This document shows positions 1 through 8,619 of a stretch of DNA of 64,000 nt, one piece after another. The stretch's first letter is position 1. Every line of letters starts with the position of its first letter. The notes under the pieces were generated by a model. It was not told the origin of the DNA and searched no databases. It saw only the letters and a program-made list of their open reading frames with translations. Made by a program: the position numbers and the translations under genes. This stretch comes from Streptomyces longwoodensis (lineage in GTDB: Bacteria; Actinomycetota; Actinomycetes; Streptomycetales; Streptomycetaceae), in the NCBI RefSeq assembly GCF_001514125.1, contig NZ_KQ948553.1:62001-126000 (forward strand). Direction: 5' to 3'.

Positions 1-125
1 GGTTCGTGCCCACCTCGTTCGACAGCAGCGTGTTCCTGCACGTGTGCCTCGGCCGTTCGGACGGCAACCTCGCGCTCGCCCGGATCCGGCTGGGCGAGAT
101 GGCCGGACGGCTGGTGCTGGGGTGA
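1..125 (+). CDS. Roadblock/LC7-like protein, C-terminal fragment (cut by window edge)
   Basis: Only the last 40 codons are present, reading in frame from base 3 to a TGA at 123-125. The tail resembles the end of roadblock/LC7 (MglB-like) proteins, with an NLALAR stretch followed by a short amphipathic helix. The context supports this: the next genes are a DUF4388 protein and two more roadblock-like proteins on the same strand. Roadblock proteins usually act with small Ras-like GTPases. The stop overlaps the start region of the next gene, so they are probably translationally coupled. Too little is visible for certainty. Confidence 0.5.
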   Translation, partial: FVPTSFDSSVFLHVCLGRSDGNLALARIRLGEMAGRLVLG

Positions 126-127
126 TC

Positions 128-961
128 ATGACGCACGCGGTCCCGCCGCCCCGGCTGCCGGTGCGCGACCGGGCGGCCGTCCCGGACCCGGCGGGCGGCG
201 GCGGGGTCTCCCCCATGCTCACCCGGCTGGCCGCCGAGCGGGCCACCGGCGTGCTGGAGCGCGAGCACGGCACGCTGCACCTCGCCGACGGCCAGGTGGT
301 GCACGCCGAGAGCCCCTTCGCCCCCGGCCTGGCCGACCTGCTGCTCGCCCACGGCACCCTCGCCGCCGACGCCTGGCGGCAGGCGGTGGAGCGGGCCGAC
401 GAGGAGCACGGCGCGGGCCGGCTGCTGGTCGAGGCCGGGCTGGTCGCGCGCGGCGCGCTGGAGATCTGCCACCTGGGCGCGCTCTACGACGCCGGGTACT
501 TCGCGCTCGCCCCCAGCAGCACACCGGGCCGCTTCCACTACGGCAGCGGCCAGTTGCTGGGCGCGGTGCGGCCGGTGACGGTCGCCGAACTGGAGCGCGA
601 GACCCTGCGCCGCCGCGCGCTGCTGCACCGCCTCTGGCCGCAGCCGCTCGCGGACACCGCGCCCCTGCTGCGCACCACCCCCCGGCAGGCGCCCGTCCCG
701 GCCACCGCGCCCGACGCGCGGCAGCGGGCGGTGCTGGCCCTGGTGGACGGGGTGCGCACCGCCCCGGACATCGCCCGCGCGCTGGGCCGGCGGGCCTTCC
801 CCACGCTGGCCGACGTGCGCCGCCTGGCGGCCGCCGGACTGGTGGCCGCCAAGCCCCCGCCGTCCGCCCCCGACCCGCCGCCGGGCATCACCCTGCCCCC
901 CGTCACCGACCCCGACATCACCCTCCTGAAGAGGCTCAGGGATGCGCTGGAGGCCCTTTGA
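128..961 (+). CDS. DUF4388 (PATAN)-type domain protein
   Basis: This 277-residue protein starts at ATG 128, two bases after the preceding stop. Residues about 30-130 have the pattern of the DUF4388/PATAN signalling domain: an ATGVLE strand pair, then HAESP and a short helical GRLLVEAGL segment. The C-terminal part (about 190-260) looks like a winged-helix region. In actinobacteria and myxobacteria such proteins accompany roadblock/LC7 and GTPase genes, which matches this cluster. The molecular role is not known. No membrane segment or signal peptide is visible. It overlaps no other convincing gene; the long opposite-strand frames are GC shadows. Confidence 0.65.
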   Translation: MTHAVPPPRLPVRDRAAVPDPAGGGGVSPMLTRLAAERATGVLEREHGTLHLADGQVVHAESPFAPGLADLLLAHGTLAADAWRQAVERADEEHGAGRLLVEAGLVARGALEICHLGALYDAGYFALAPSSTPGRFHYGSGQLLGAVRPVTVAELERETLRRRALLHRLWPQPLADTAPLLRTTPRQAPVPATAPDARQRAVLALVDGVRTAPDIARALGRRAFPTLADVRRLAAAGLVAAKPPPSAPDPPPGITLPPVTDPDITLLKRLRDALEAL

Positions 962-995
962 ACGCCTACGACCCCTCGGCGAGAGGAGAGCGCTG

Positions 996-1502
996 ATGGC
1001 GGATGAGCCCGCGCTGCTCGAGGAACTGCACCGGCTGCGCGCCCGCGTGCCGCAGCTGACCGGAGCGCTCGCGGCCAGCGTGGACGGCCTGGTGCTCGCC
1101 CACGACACCCCCGGCGTGGAACCGGAGGGACTGGCCGCGCTCACCGCCGCCGCCCTCGGCGTGGCGATCCGCACCACCGACGCCACCGGCCGGGGCGAGC
1201 TGCGCGAGCTGCTGCTGCGCGGTCACCTCGGTTACGTCGCCACCTACGCGGCCGGCGCCCACGCCGTGCTGACCCTGCTCGCCCAGGACCGCGTCAACGT
1301 CGGCCGGCTGCACCTGGAGGGCCGGCGGGCGGGCGCCCGCATCGGCGAGCTGGTGGACGCCGCGGCCCTGGCCCCCGCCCGGCCCGCCGTCCGGCCCGCG
1401 CCGCGCACCCGCACCGCCCGCACGGCCGCCTCCCCCGCCGCGGGTCCCACGACCACCACCACACCGCGCGGCACCACACCGCGGACCACCACGGAAAGTT
1501 GA
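996..1502 (+). CDS. Roadblock/LC7 domain protein
   Basis: A 168-residue protein. ATG 996 is chosen because a GAGAGGAG ribosome site lies just ahead of it; an in-frame upstream extension would overlap the previous gene. Residues about 5-120 follow the roadblock/LC7 fold: an N-terminal helix, SVDGLVLAHDT, then the central helix and a hydrophobic strand (HAVLTLLAQ). The C-terminal 45 residues are low-complexity, rich in Ala, Pro and Thr, and probably disordered. It sits in a cluster of three roadblock-like genes. A role as a GTPase regulator or scaffold is the family expectation, not shown here. Confidence 0.7.
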   Translation: MADEPALLEELHRLRARVPQLTGALAASVDGLVLAHDTPGVEPEGLAALTAAALGVAIRTTDATGRGELRELLLRGHLGYVATYAAGAHAVLTLLAQDRVNVGRLHLEGRRAGARIGELVDAAALAPARPAVRPAPRTRTARTAASPAAGPTTTTTPRGTTPRTTTES

Positions 1503-1516
1503 GAGGACACCCCGTC

Positions 1517-1891
1517 ATGGCCAACACCGAAACCGCCCTCAAGGAAGCGCTCGCCTCCATCGAGGGCGCGACCGGAGCCGCGCTCGTCGACTACACCAGC
1601 GGGATGGCGCTGGGCACGATCGGCGGCAGCAAGACCTTCGACCTGAACGTCGCCGCGGCCGGCAACACCGACGTGATCCGCGCCAAGATCCGCACCATGG
1701 AGCACCTCGGCCTCAAGGCCGAGATCGAGGACATCCTGATCACGCTCACCGACCAGTACCACCTGATCCGGCTGCTCACCGGCCGCGGCGGCAACGGGCT
1801 CTTCCTCTACCTGGTGCTGGACGCCAAGCGGGCCAACCTGGCGATGGCCCGCCACCAGCTGAAGCGGATCGAGGAGTCCCTGGAGGTCTGA
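1517..1891 (+). CDS. Roadblock/LC7-like small protein
   Basis: A 124-residue protein starting at ATG 1517, 14 bases after the preceding stop, with a GAGAGGA ribosome site. The sequence ASIEGATGAALVDYTSGM followed by an alternating strand and helix pattern fits the roadblock/LC7 fold. It ends with a hydrophobic strand (LFLYLVLDAKRANLAMAR) and an amphipathic helix. It is more compact than the preceding paralogue and has no disordered tail. Third roadblock-like member of the cluster, likely the last gene of this operon because the next gene is on the opposite strand. Confidence 0.7.
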   Translation: MANTETALKEALASIEGATGAALVDYTSGMALGTIGGSKTFDLNVAAAGNTDVIRAKIRTMEHLGLKAEIEDILITLTDQYHLIRLLTGRGGNGLFLYLVLDAKRANLAMARHQLKRIEESLEV

Positions 1892-1898
1892 CCGGCCC

Positions 1899-2492
1899 TC
1901 AGACCAGCGCCGCGGTGCGGCGGCGCGCCCCGCCCGGGGCCGCGTCGCCCGCCGCGATGCCGGTGCTGCGGTAGCCCTTGACGGCCTTGCCCGCGGGGCG
2001 TCCGCCGCGCCGGCCCAGCCAGTCCACGCGCACCCACAGCAGCGCGTCCGCCTCCCGCTCGCGGCGGCCCAGCCAGGCCGACTTCAGCCACAGGCCCACC
2101 GCGCAGCCCGCGAGCAGTCCTCCGCCGGCCGCCGGGACCGCGAAGGACGAGCCCAGGGCGGCCGCGAAGGCCACCAGGAGCCACCAGCGGTGGCCCCGCC
2201 GCCAGTTCCGTACAGTGACGGCCCGGTCCTGGAGCACGTCGTGCCGGCCCGCGCGGGCGGCCCCGCGCGCCAGGGTCCGGTAGCGGCGCCGCCCCCGGTA
2301 CGCCACGACGGCCGCCGTCACGAGGAACAGCGCCGCCGCGGCGAGCACCCCGATCCGCCGTCCCGTGATGCCCGGCACCGGTACACCGACGCCCGCCGCG
2401 ACCACCCCGCACCACCACAGGGGGGCCGCTCCGGCCCGTACGACCACGGCCACCCGGGCCAGACCGTGCGCTCTGCGATCCGCGCGTGCCAC
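1899..2492 (-). CDS. Hypothetical membrane protein
   Basis: A 197-residue protein starting at GTG 2492 behind a GGAGGCGGAAGG purine-rich ribosome site. Hydrophobic segments around residues 28-42, 47-66 and 105-135 suggest three or four membrane spans separated by Arg-rich loops. The C-terminal region (RREREADALLWVRVDWLG) is basic and probably cytoplasmic. No family is recognised. It converges with the roadblock cluster, with only 7 bases between the stops. It could be part of a two-gene unit with the regulator on its right, but 113 bases separate them. Confidence 0.6.
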   Translation of the reverse strand: MARADRRAHGLARVAVVVRAGAAPLWWCGVVAAGVGVPVPGITGRRIGVLAAAALFLVTAAVVAYRGRRRYRTLARGAARAGRHDVLQDRAVTVRNWRRGHRWWLLVAFAAALGSSFAVPAAGGGLLAGCAVGLWLKSAWLGRREREADALLWVRVDWLGRRGGRPAGKAVKGYRSTGIAAGDAAPGGARRRTAALV

Positions 2493-2605
2493 CTTCCGCC
2501 TCCTCGCCGTCTCGGCACGAACACGTCAGCCGGGAGCGTAGCGAGCGAACGTGAGACGACTCTGAGAAAGGACACCCCGGATCCGCGCACCGCACACGCC
2601 GCGGC

Positions 2606-3442
2606 TCACTCCACGAACAGCCCCCGGGCCACCGCCCGCGCGTCGAACTCCTCCAGCCGCGCCTGGGCGTCGGGCAGGTCGTCGCACATCGCCTCCAGCA
2701 GCACCCGCCCGAGCAGCATCGGCGCGCAGGCGGTGTCGAAGGCGAGGCCGGTGCCGACGGCGGCCGGCAGCAGCAGGTCGGACACCTTGGCGACGGGCGC
2801 GAACGCCGAGTCGGCGACGGTCACCACGGTCAGCCCGGCCTCCCGGGCGTGCCCGAGGGTGTCGACGACCTCGCGGGGGTGCCGGGGCAGCGCGAAGCAC
2901 AGCAGCGCCGTGGCTCCCGCGCGGACGGCGGCGTCGATCCGGTCGTGGACCATCGTGCCGCCCTCGTGCAGCAGCCGTACGTCCGGGTGGACCTTGGCGG
3001 CGAAGTAGGCGAAGCCGTACGCCTGGGAGGCGGCGGCCCGCAGCCCGAGGACGGGCAGCGGCCGGGACGCGGCGAGGATCCGCCCGGCCCGGTGCACGGG
3101 CCCGGGGTCGGCGAGGGCGTCGGCGAGGTGGCGCAGGTTCTCGATCTCGGCCTCGACGGCCTGCTGGTACTCGTTGAACGCGCCGTTGCCCGCGTCCTGC
3201 CCGGCCGGGGCGACCTCGCGCAGGTGGCGGCGCAGCGCCGGGTAGCCGTCGAAGCCGAGGGCGACCGCGAAGCGGGTGACGGAGGGCTGGCTGACGCCGG
3301 CCAGGTCGGCCAGCTCCACGCTGGACAGGAAGGGCACGTCGGCGGCCCGCCGGACCATGCTGTGCGCGATCCGCCGCTGGGTCGGCGTGAGCCGGTGCCC
3401 CTCGAAGAGCGCCTGCAGCCGCGCGGCCGGGCTGTCCGTCAT
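2606..3442 (-). CDS. MurR/RpiR-family transcriptional regulator
   Basis: A 278-residue protein from ATG 3442. Residues about 1-80 form the helix-turn-helix RpiR domain (SSVELADLAGVSQPSVTRF is the recognition region). Residues about 120-260 form a SIS sugar-phosphate-binding domain (ASRPLPVLGLRAAASQAY, then ALLCFALPRHPREVV). These regulators sense phosphosugars or amino-sugar phosphates and repress or activate sugar genes. No sugar operon is next to it here, so the target is unknown. The divergent gene at 3621 shares its 178-base upstream region and could be under its control. Confidence 0.85.
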   Translation of the reverse strand: MTDSPAARLQALFEGHRLTPTQRRIAHSMVRRAADVPFLSSVELADLAGVSQPSVTRFAVALGFDGYPALRRHLREVAPAGQDAGNGAFNEYQQAVEAEIENLRHLADALADPGPVHRAGRILAASRPLPVLGLRAAASQAYGFAYFAAKVHPDVRLLHEGGTMVHDRIDAAVRAGATALLCFALPRHPREVVDTLGHAREAGLTVVTVADSAFAPVAKVSDLLLPAAVGTGLAFDTACAPMLLGRVLLEAMCDDLPDAQARLEEFDARAVARGLFVE

Positions 3443-3620
3443 GACCGTGCTCCCCCTTGCGTCGTATTCAGTCTCCCTGAACTCTGCATGAGGTCATACA
3501 GCGGAGCAAGGGAGCCGAGGGGGGGCAGGGGTGGCACGGGCCGGCACGGGCGGTCGCCGGAGGGCCGACAGGGGGGCTACCCCCAGTGCGCCGGGGCGCG
3601 GCGCTCCCTAGCGTGGACGC

Positions 3621-4055
3621 ATGACCGGAATGGACGCGCGGGACACCGAGCTCAAGAAGGAACTGAACGCCACCCTGCAGGCCCGCAGGGAACTCGGCGA
3701 GGAGTACGACTCCGCGCTCGTCGAATCCTTCCTGGAGAAGGTCGACCAGCGCATCGACGGGGCGGTCGAGCGCCGGGTCCGCCGGCAGCTGGCCGAGCAC
3801 CAGATGGTCGCGGCCCGCGACGCGCGCTCACCGAAGGCCACCGACTCCTGGGGCGAGCGCTTCGGCTTCGGCATCGTCTCGCTGGTGCTGGCGGTGCCGC
3901 TCTCGGCGATCGGCGCGGGCACGGCACACCTGCCCGGCCTGATCGTCTCGTGGTTCGGCATCGTCGGCGTCAACGCGGTCCAGGCGGCGCGCACCCACCC
4001 GGGCCTGTTCGGCCGCCGCGGGAAGAAGGACACCGGGGACGACTGGACGGACTGA
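3621..4055 (+). CDS. Small membrane protein with coiled-coil N-terminus
   Basis: A 144-residue protein starting at ATG 3621 (a second ATG at 3630 is possible). Residues 1-70 are charged and helical, rich in Glu and Arg. Residues about 85-125 contain two hydrophobic spans (FGIVSLVLAVPLSAIGAGTA and LPGLIVSWFGIVGVNAVQ). The tail is basic then acidic. This arrangement is common in Streptomyces conserved integral membrane proteins of unknown role. It is divergent from the RpiR-type regulator and convergent with cystathionine beta-synthase; a strong terminator follows. Confidence 0.6.
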   Translation: MTGMDARDTELKKELNATLQARRELGEEYDSALVESFLEKVDQRIDGAVERRVRRQLAEHQMVAARDARSPKATDSWGERFGFGIVSLVLAVPLSAIGAGTAHLPGLIVSWFGIVGVNAVQAARTHPGLFGRRGKKDTGDDWTD

Positions 4056-4068
4056 GCGGGGCGGTGTG

Positions 4069-4123
4069 CGCGGGGACCGCCGCACCCCCGTGAACGGGGG
4101 GCGGGACGACGGCGGTCCCCGCG
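4069..4123. terminator. Large bidirectional hairpin between convergent genes
   Basis: A perfect 14-bp inverted repeat (CGCGGGGACCGCCG at 4069-4082 and its complement at 4110-4123) encloses a second hairpin, CCCCCGT/ACGGGGG. It lies in the otherwise empty 333-base gap between the membrane-protein gene on the plus strand and the beta-synthase gene on the minus strand, so it can end transcription from both. The rest of the gap (4124-4388) shows nothing recognisable. Confidence 0.7.
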
Positions 4124-4388
4124 AAGGACGCGGGCCGGGTCAGGCCGGGTCACGCGTCCGTGGCGTCCATGGAGGTCCGGGAGCCGCTCCGGAGGTCCGT
4201 GACGCCGTTCGCCGCCGGCCGGAACGGGGAGCCGCTCCCGTCCCTGCCGACATCCCTCAATCTGCCGGATGCGTGTTAAGCGTGTGCTGCGTGGACGTGA
4301 CGCCCTCGTACCAGTTGTGCGCCGTCGCGATCGGCCCCGGACACCGCACGTTCGCCGCGTACACGGCCGGTTCACCGCAGCTTCGCCG

Positions 4389-5777
4389 CTACTTCCCGCC
4401 CTTGGCCAGGAAGGCCAGCAGGTCCTGACGGCTGACCACACCGGTCGGCTTGCCCTCCACCAGGACGATCGCCGCGTCCGCCGCGCCGAGCACGGACATC
4501 AGGTCGCCGACCGGCTCACCGGAGCCGACCTGCGGCAGCGGGGCCGACATGTGCTTCTCCAGCGGGTCCTCCAGCGAGGCCCGCTTGGTGAACAGGGCGT
4601 CCAGCAGCTCGCGCTCGACGATGGAACCGACGACCTCGGCCGCCATCACGTCCGGGTGACCGGCGCCCGGCTTGACCACGGGCATCTGGGAGACGCCGTA
4701 CTCGCGCAGCACCTCGATGGCCTCGCCGACCGTCTCCTCGGGGTGCATGTGGACGAGGGACGGGATCGCGCCGTGCACCTTGTCGCTCAGCACGTCGGCG
4801 ACGCGGGCGCTCGGGCCGTCGTCCTCGAGGAAGCCGTAGTCGGCCATCCACTCGTCGTTGAAGATCTTGCTGAGGTAGCCGCGCCCGCTGTCGGGCAGCA
4901 GGACGACCACGACGTCGTCCTCGGTGAGCCGCTCGGCGACGCGCAGCGCGGCGACGACGGCCATGCCGCAGGAGCCGCCGACGAGCAGCCCCTCCTCCTT
5001 GGCCAGCCGCCGGGTCATCTGGAAGGAGTCCTTGTCGGACACGGGGACGATCTCGTCCGCGACGGTGCGGTCGTAGGCGGTCGGCCAGAAGTCCTCGCCG
5101 ACGCCCTCGACGAGGTACGGGCGCCCGGAGCCGCCGGAGTACACCGAGCCCTCCGGGTCGGCGCCGATGACCCGGACCCGGCCCTCGCTGGCGTCCTTGA
5201 GGTAGCGGCCGGTGCCGGAGATGGTGCCGCCGGTGCCGACGCCGGTCACGAAGTGGGTGATCCGCCCCTCGGTCTGCTCCCACAGCTCGGGGCCGGTGGA
5301 GTGGTAGTGGGAGAGCGGGTTGTTGGGGTTGGAGTACTGGTCGGGCTTCCACGCGCCCGGCGTCTCACGGACGAGCCGGTCGGAGACGTTGTAGTACGAG
5401 TCCGGGTGCTCCGGGTCGACGGCGGTCGGGCAGACGACCACTTCGGCGCCGTAGGCCCGCAGGACGTTGATCTTGTCCGTGCTCACCTTGTCCGGGCAGA
5501 CGAAGATGCACTTGTAGCCCTTCTGCTGGGCCACGATGGCGAGACCGACGCCGGTGTTGCCACTGGTCGGCTCGACGATCGTGCCGCCCGGCTTGAGCTC
5601 GCCGCTCTGCTCGGCCGCCTCGATCATGCGCAGGGCGATGCGGTCCTTCACGGAGCCGCCCGGGTTGAAGTACTCGACCTTGGCCAGGACGGTCGCCTTG
5701 ATGCCCTTGGTCACGCTGTTGAGCCGCACCAGCGGGGTGTTGCCGACGAGGCTGATCATCGAGTCGTGGAAATGCAC
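4389..5777 (-). CDS. Cystathionine beta-synthase (PLP enzyme with CBS domains)
   Basis: A 462-residue protein. GTG 5777 is chosen because GGAG lies 6 bases upstream and the protein then begins at the usual N-terminus before SLVGNTPLVRLN. The PLP-binding lysine is in GGSVKDRIALRM, the Gly-rich phosphate loop in TSGNTGVGLAIV, and GVGTGGTISGTGRYLK follows. Residues about 335-460 hold two CBS domains. It condenses serine (or O-acetylserine) with homocysteine in transsulfuration. The full length with CBS domains favours cystathionine beta-synthase over cysteine synthase. Confidence 0.93.
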   Translation of the reverse strand: MHFHDSMISLVGNTPLVRLNSVTKGIKATVLAKVEYFNPGGSVKDRIALRMIEAAEQSGELKPGGTIVEPTSGNTGVGLAIVAQQKGYKCIFVCPDKVSTDKINVLRAYGAEVVVCPTAVDPEHPDSYYNVSDRLVRETPGAWKPDQYSNPNNPLSHYHSTGPELWEQTEGRITHFVTGVGTGGTISGTGRYLKDASEGRVRVIGADPEGSVYSGGSGRPYLVEGVGEDFWPTAYDRTVADEIVPVSDKDSFQMTRRLAKEEGLLVGGSCGMAVVAALRVAERLTEDDVVVVLLPDSGRGYLSKIFNDEWMADYGFLEDDGPSARVADVLSDKVHGAIPSLVHMHPEETVGEAIEVLREYGVSQMPVVKPGAGHPDVMAAEVVGSIVERELLDALFTKRASLEDPLEKHMSAPLPQVGSGEPVGDLMSVLGAADAAIVLVEGKPTGVVSRQDLLAFLAKGGK

Positions 5778-5926
5778 CGTTGTCTCCGGTTGCTTGCAAA
5801 AAGAGTGGTCGTCGTGGTCCCGCCAGCCTAAAGCGTGGACGGGTCGTTCACTCCCCGTCGGGATTGGGCCACCGTGCGTGCGGGGCAAGGAGTGGGTGTA
5901 CGGGTTCGAGGAGGTGGCGGCGACGC

Positions 5927-6949
5927 ATGACGAGCATGGCGAGGGCGAGGGTGGCCCGCCGCATCGCGGCCGGCGCGGCCTACGGCGGCGGCGGGGTCGG
6001 TCTGGCCGGGGCGGCGCTGATGGGGCTGCTGGTGGCGGAGGCGCAGCTGGCGCGGCGCCAGGTGTACGGCAACGGCGCGCAGCCGCACGTGCCGCAGGCG
6101 GACGGGGTGTACGGCCGGTCCTACGCGGTGCCGGGTGAGGACCCGCTGCTGCTGGTGCTGCTCGGCGACTCCACGGCGGCCGGCCAGGGGGTGCACCGCG
6201 CGGGCCAGACCCCGGGCGCGCTGCTGGCGTCGGGGCTCGCGGCGGTGGCCGAGCGGCCGGTGCGGCTGCGCAACGTCGCCCTGCCCGGCGCCCAGTCGGA
6301 CGACCTGGACCGCCAGGTCGGCCTGGTGCTCGGCAACGGCGGCCGGGTGCCCGACGTGTGCGTGATCATGGTCGGCGCCAACGACGTGACCCACCGGATG
6401 CCGCCGACCCGCTCGGTGCGCCACCTGTCCTCGGCGGTACGGCGGCTGCGCACGGCGGGCGCCGAGGTGGTCGTGGGCACGTGTCCCGACCTGGGGACGA
6501 TCGAGCCGGTGCAGCAGCCGCTGCGGTGGCTGGCGCGGCGGGCCTCGCGGCAGCTGGCGGCGGCGCAGACGATCGGCGTGGTGGAGCAGGGCGGGCGCAC
6601 GGTGTCGCTGGGCGACCTGCTGGGACCGGAGTTCGAGGCGCACCCGCGCGAGCTGTTCGGGCCCGACCTGTACCACCCGTCGGCGGAGGGGTACGCGACG
6701 GCGGCGATGGCGGTGCTGCCCACGGTGTGCGCGGCGCTCGGCCTGTGGCCCGCGGAGGAGGAGCGCCCGGACAGCTTCCGGCGCGAGGGGTTCCTGCCGG
6801 TGGCCCGGGCGGCGGCGGAGGCCGTGGAGGAGGCCGGCACCGAGGTCACGGCGGCCATGCCGACGGGCCCGCGGGGTCCGTGGGCGCTGCTCAAGCGCCG
6901 CCGGCGCCGGCGGGTCACGGAGGCGGAGCCGGTTCGCCCGACGGTCTGA
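5927..6949 (+). CDS. SGNH/GDSL-family lipase or esterase, membrane-anchored
   Basis: A 340-residue protein from ATG 5927, with a GAGGAGG ribosome site 12 bases upstream. An N-terminal hydrophobic segment (about residues 13-35) anchors or exports it. The SGNH blocks are visible: GDSTAAG (nucleophile Ser), GANDVT (oxyanion Asn) and DLYHPSAEGY (Asp and His of the triad). The C-terminal 50 residues are a basic, probably disordered tail. It is divergent from the beta-synthase gene and just upstream of the thiolase gene. The substrate is not predictable. Confidence 0.85.
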   Translation: MTSMARARVARRIAAGAAYGGGGVGLAGAALMGLLVAEAQLARRQVYGNGAQPHVPQADGVYGRSYAVPGEDPLLLVLLGDSTAAGQGVHRAGQTPGALLASGLAAVAERPVRLRNVALPGAQSDDLDRQVGLVLGNGGRVPDVCVIMVGANDVTHRMPPTRSVRHLSSAVRRLRTAGAEVVVGTCPDLGTIEPVQQPLRWLARRASRQLAAAQTIGVVEQGGRTVSLGDLLGPEFEAHPRELFGPDLYHPSAEGYATAAMAVLPTVCAALGLWPAEEERPDSFRREGFLPVARAAAEAVEEAGTEVTAAMPTGPRGPWALLKRRRRRRVTEAEPVRPTV

Positions 6950-6994
6950 CGGCCCGGCGGGGGGCGGCGGCGCCGGGCCCACCCCCACCGCGAC

Positions 6995-7012
6995 AAAGCA
7001 AGCGCTTGGAAA
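6995..7012. promoter_or_regulatory. Palindromic operator upstream of the thiolase gene
   Basis: A perfect 10-bp palindrome, CAAGCGCTTG (6999-7008), flanked by AAAG on the left and GAAA on the right. It sits about 110 bases before the thiolase start. This kind of site is typical of TetR-type regulators of acyl-CoA and beta-oxidation genes in actinobacteria. The regulator itself is not in the window. Control of the thiolase gene is inferred from position. Confidence 0.5.
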
Positions 7013-7116
7013 GTGCGGTCAGGGTCACACGACCGCAGCCGTGACCCGGGCCATACGTACGGGTAACTTCCCAACCAGCCCTGCCCATCCTTCCGACGTA
7101 CCGCCCTGGAGCCGTG

Positions 7117-8337
7117 ATGCCCGAAGCCGTCATCGTCTCGACCGCCCGCTCCCCGATCGGCCGCGCCTTCAAGGGCTCCCTCAAGGACCTGCGCCCGGAC
7201 GACCTCACCGCCAAGATCATCCAGGCGGCCCTCGCCAAGGTCCCCGAGCTGGACCCGCGGGACATCGAGGACCTGATGCTCGGCTGCGGCCTGCCCGGCG
7301 GTGAGCAGGGCAACAACCTGGCCCGCGTCGTGGCCGTGCAGATGGGGATGGACCACCTGCCCGGCTGCACGGTCACCCGCTACTGCTCGTCGTCGCTCCA
7401 GACCTCCCGCATGGCCCTGCACGCCATCAAGGCCGGCGAGGGCGACGTGTTCATCTCGGCGGGCGTGGAGACGGTCTCCCGTTTCGTGAAGGGGAACTCC
7501 GACAGCCTGCCCGACACGCACAACCCGCTGTTCGCCGAGGCCGAGGCCCGCACCGCCGAGGTCGCCCAGCAGGAGGGCACGAGCTGGCACGACCCGCGCG
7601 AGGACGGCCTGCTGCCCGACCCGTACATCGCGATGGGCCAGACCGCGGAGAACCTCGCCCGCCTCAAGGGCGTCACCCGCGCGGACATGGACGAGTTCGG
7701 CGTCCGCTCGCAGAACCTCGCCGAGGAAGCCATCAAGAACGGCTTCTGGGAGCGCGAGATCACCCCGGTGACCCTGCCCGACGGCTCGGTCGTCGCCAAG
7801 GACGACGGCCCCCGCCCCGGCGTCACCCTGGAGGGCGTCGCCGGCCTGAAGCCGGTGTTCCGCCCCGACGGCCTGGTCACCGCCGGCAACTGCTGCCCGC
7901 TCAACGACGGCGCCGCCGCGGTCGTCATCATGTCCGACACCAAGGCCCGCGAGCTGGGCCTGACCCCGCTCGCGCGGATCGTCTCCACCGGTGTCTCCGG
8001 CCTCTCCCCCGAGATCATGGGCCTCGGCCCGGTCGAGGCGAGCCGGCACGCCCTGCGCCGGGCCGGCCTGACCATCGACGACATCGACCTGGTCGAGATC
8101 AACGAGGCCTTCGCGGCCCAGGTGATCCCCTCCTACCGCGACCTGGGCATCGACCTGGACAAGCTGAACGTCAACGGCGGCGCCATCGCCGTCGGCCACC
8201 CCTTCGGGATGACCGGCGCCCGCATCACCGGCACGCTGATCAACTCGCTCCAGTTCCACGACAAGCAGTTCGGCCTGGAGACGATGTGCGTCGGCGGCGG
8301 CCAGGGCATGGCCATGGTCATCGAGCGCCTCAGCTGA
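7117..8337 (+). CDS. Acetyl-CoA C-acetyltransferase (thiolase)
   Basis: A 406-residue thiolase. ATG 7117 follows an alternative GTG at 7114, and a GGAG lies nearby. The nucleophilic Cys is in VTRYCSSSLQT (about residue 90). The second half carries NGGAIAVGHPFGMTGAR (catalytic His) and the proton-donor Cys in MCVGGGQGMAM. It catalyses reversible thiolysis or condensation of acyl-CoA in fatty-acid metabolism. Length and motifs are complete. The palindrome upstream and the hairpin downstream suggest a monocistronic, fatty-acid-regulated gene. Confidence 0.95.
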   Translation: MPEAVIVSTARSPIGRAFKGSLKDLRPDDLTAKIIQAALAKVPELDPRDIEDLMLGCGLPGGEQGNNLARVVAVQMGMDHLPGCTVTRYCSSSLQTSRMALHAIKAGEGDVFISAGVETVSRFVKGNSDSLPDTHNPLFAEAEARTAEVAQQEGTSWHDPREDGLLPDPYIAMGQTAENLARLKGVTRADMDEFGVRSQNLAEEAIKNGFWEREITPVTLPDGSVVAKDDGPRPGVTLEGVAGLKPVFRPDGLVTAGNCCPLNDGAAAVVIMSDTKARELGLTPLARIVSTGVSGLSPEIMGLGPVEASRHALRRAGLTIDDIDLVEINEAFAAQVIPSYRDLGIDLDKLNVNGGAIAVGHPFGMTGARITGTLINSLQFHDKQFGLETMCVGGGQGMAMVIERLS

Positions 8338-8386
8338 GGCCGTTGACCACCCCAGCGTGACCGTCGCGGTACCTGCCGTGACGCCT

Positions 8387-8427
8387 CGGCCCGGAGTTCG
8401 GAACACGACCGAACTCCGGGCCGATTT
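8387..8427 (+). terminator. Intrinsic terminator after the thiolase gene
   Basis: A perfect 15-bp hairpin, CGGCCCGGAGTTCGG (8387-8401) with its complement at 8409-8423, a 7-base loop, and ATTT after it. It lies 50 bases past the thiolase stop. The remaining bases up to the next start at 8620 show no gene. Confidence 0.85.
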
Positions 8428-8619
8428 GTGATCCAATTTCCCCCAGGATGTGACCTATCTCGCTCGCATCAGGGAACGCGCAGTTCAGAGGCGCTGCATC
8501 ACCGAACCCCAGGTCCAAGGTCCTGCCCGTTTCGTGACGTTACGCACTGACAGCTGGATAGTCCGCCCTTCAAGCTGATGTAGGAAGTCGGGGGTCGACT
8601 TTGAACCGGGAGTACGTCA

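Noticed and set aside
4269..5831. 520-codon plus-strand frame
   Set aside because: Antisense to cystathionine beta-synthase; rich in Arg, Gly, Val and His as expected for a GC shadow.
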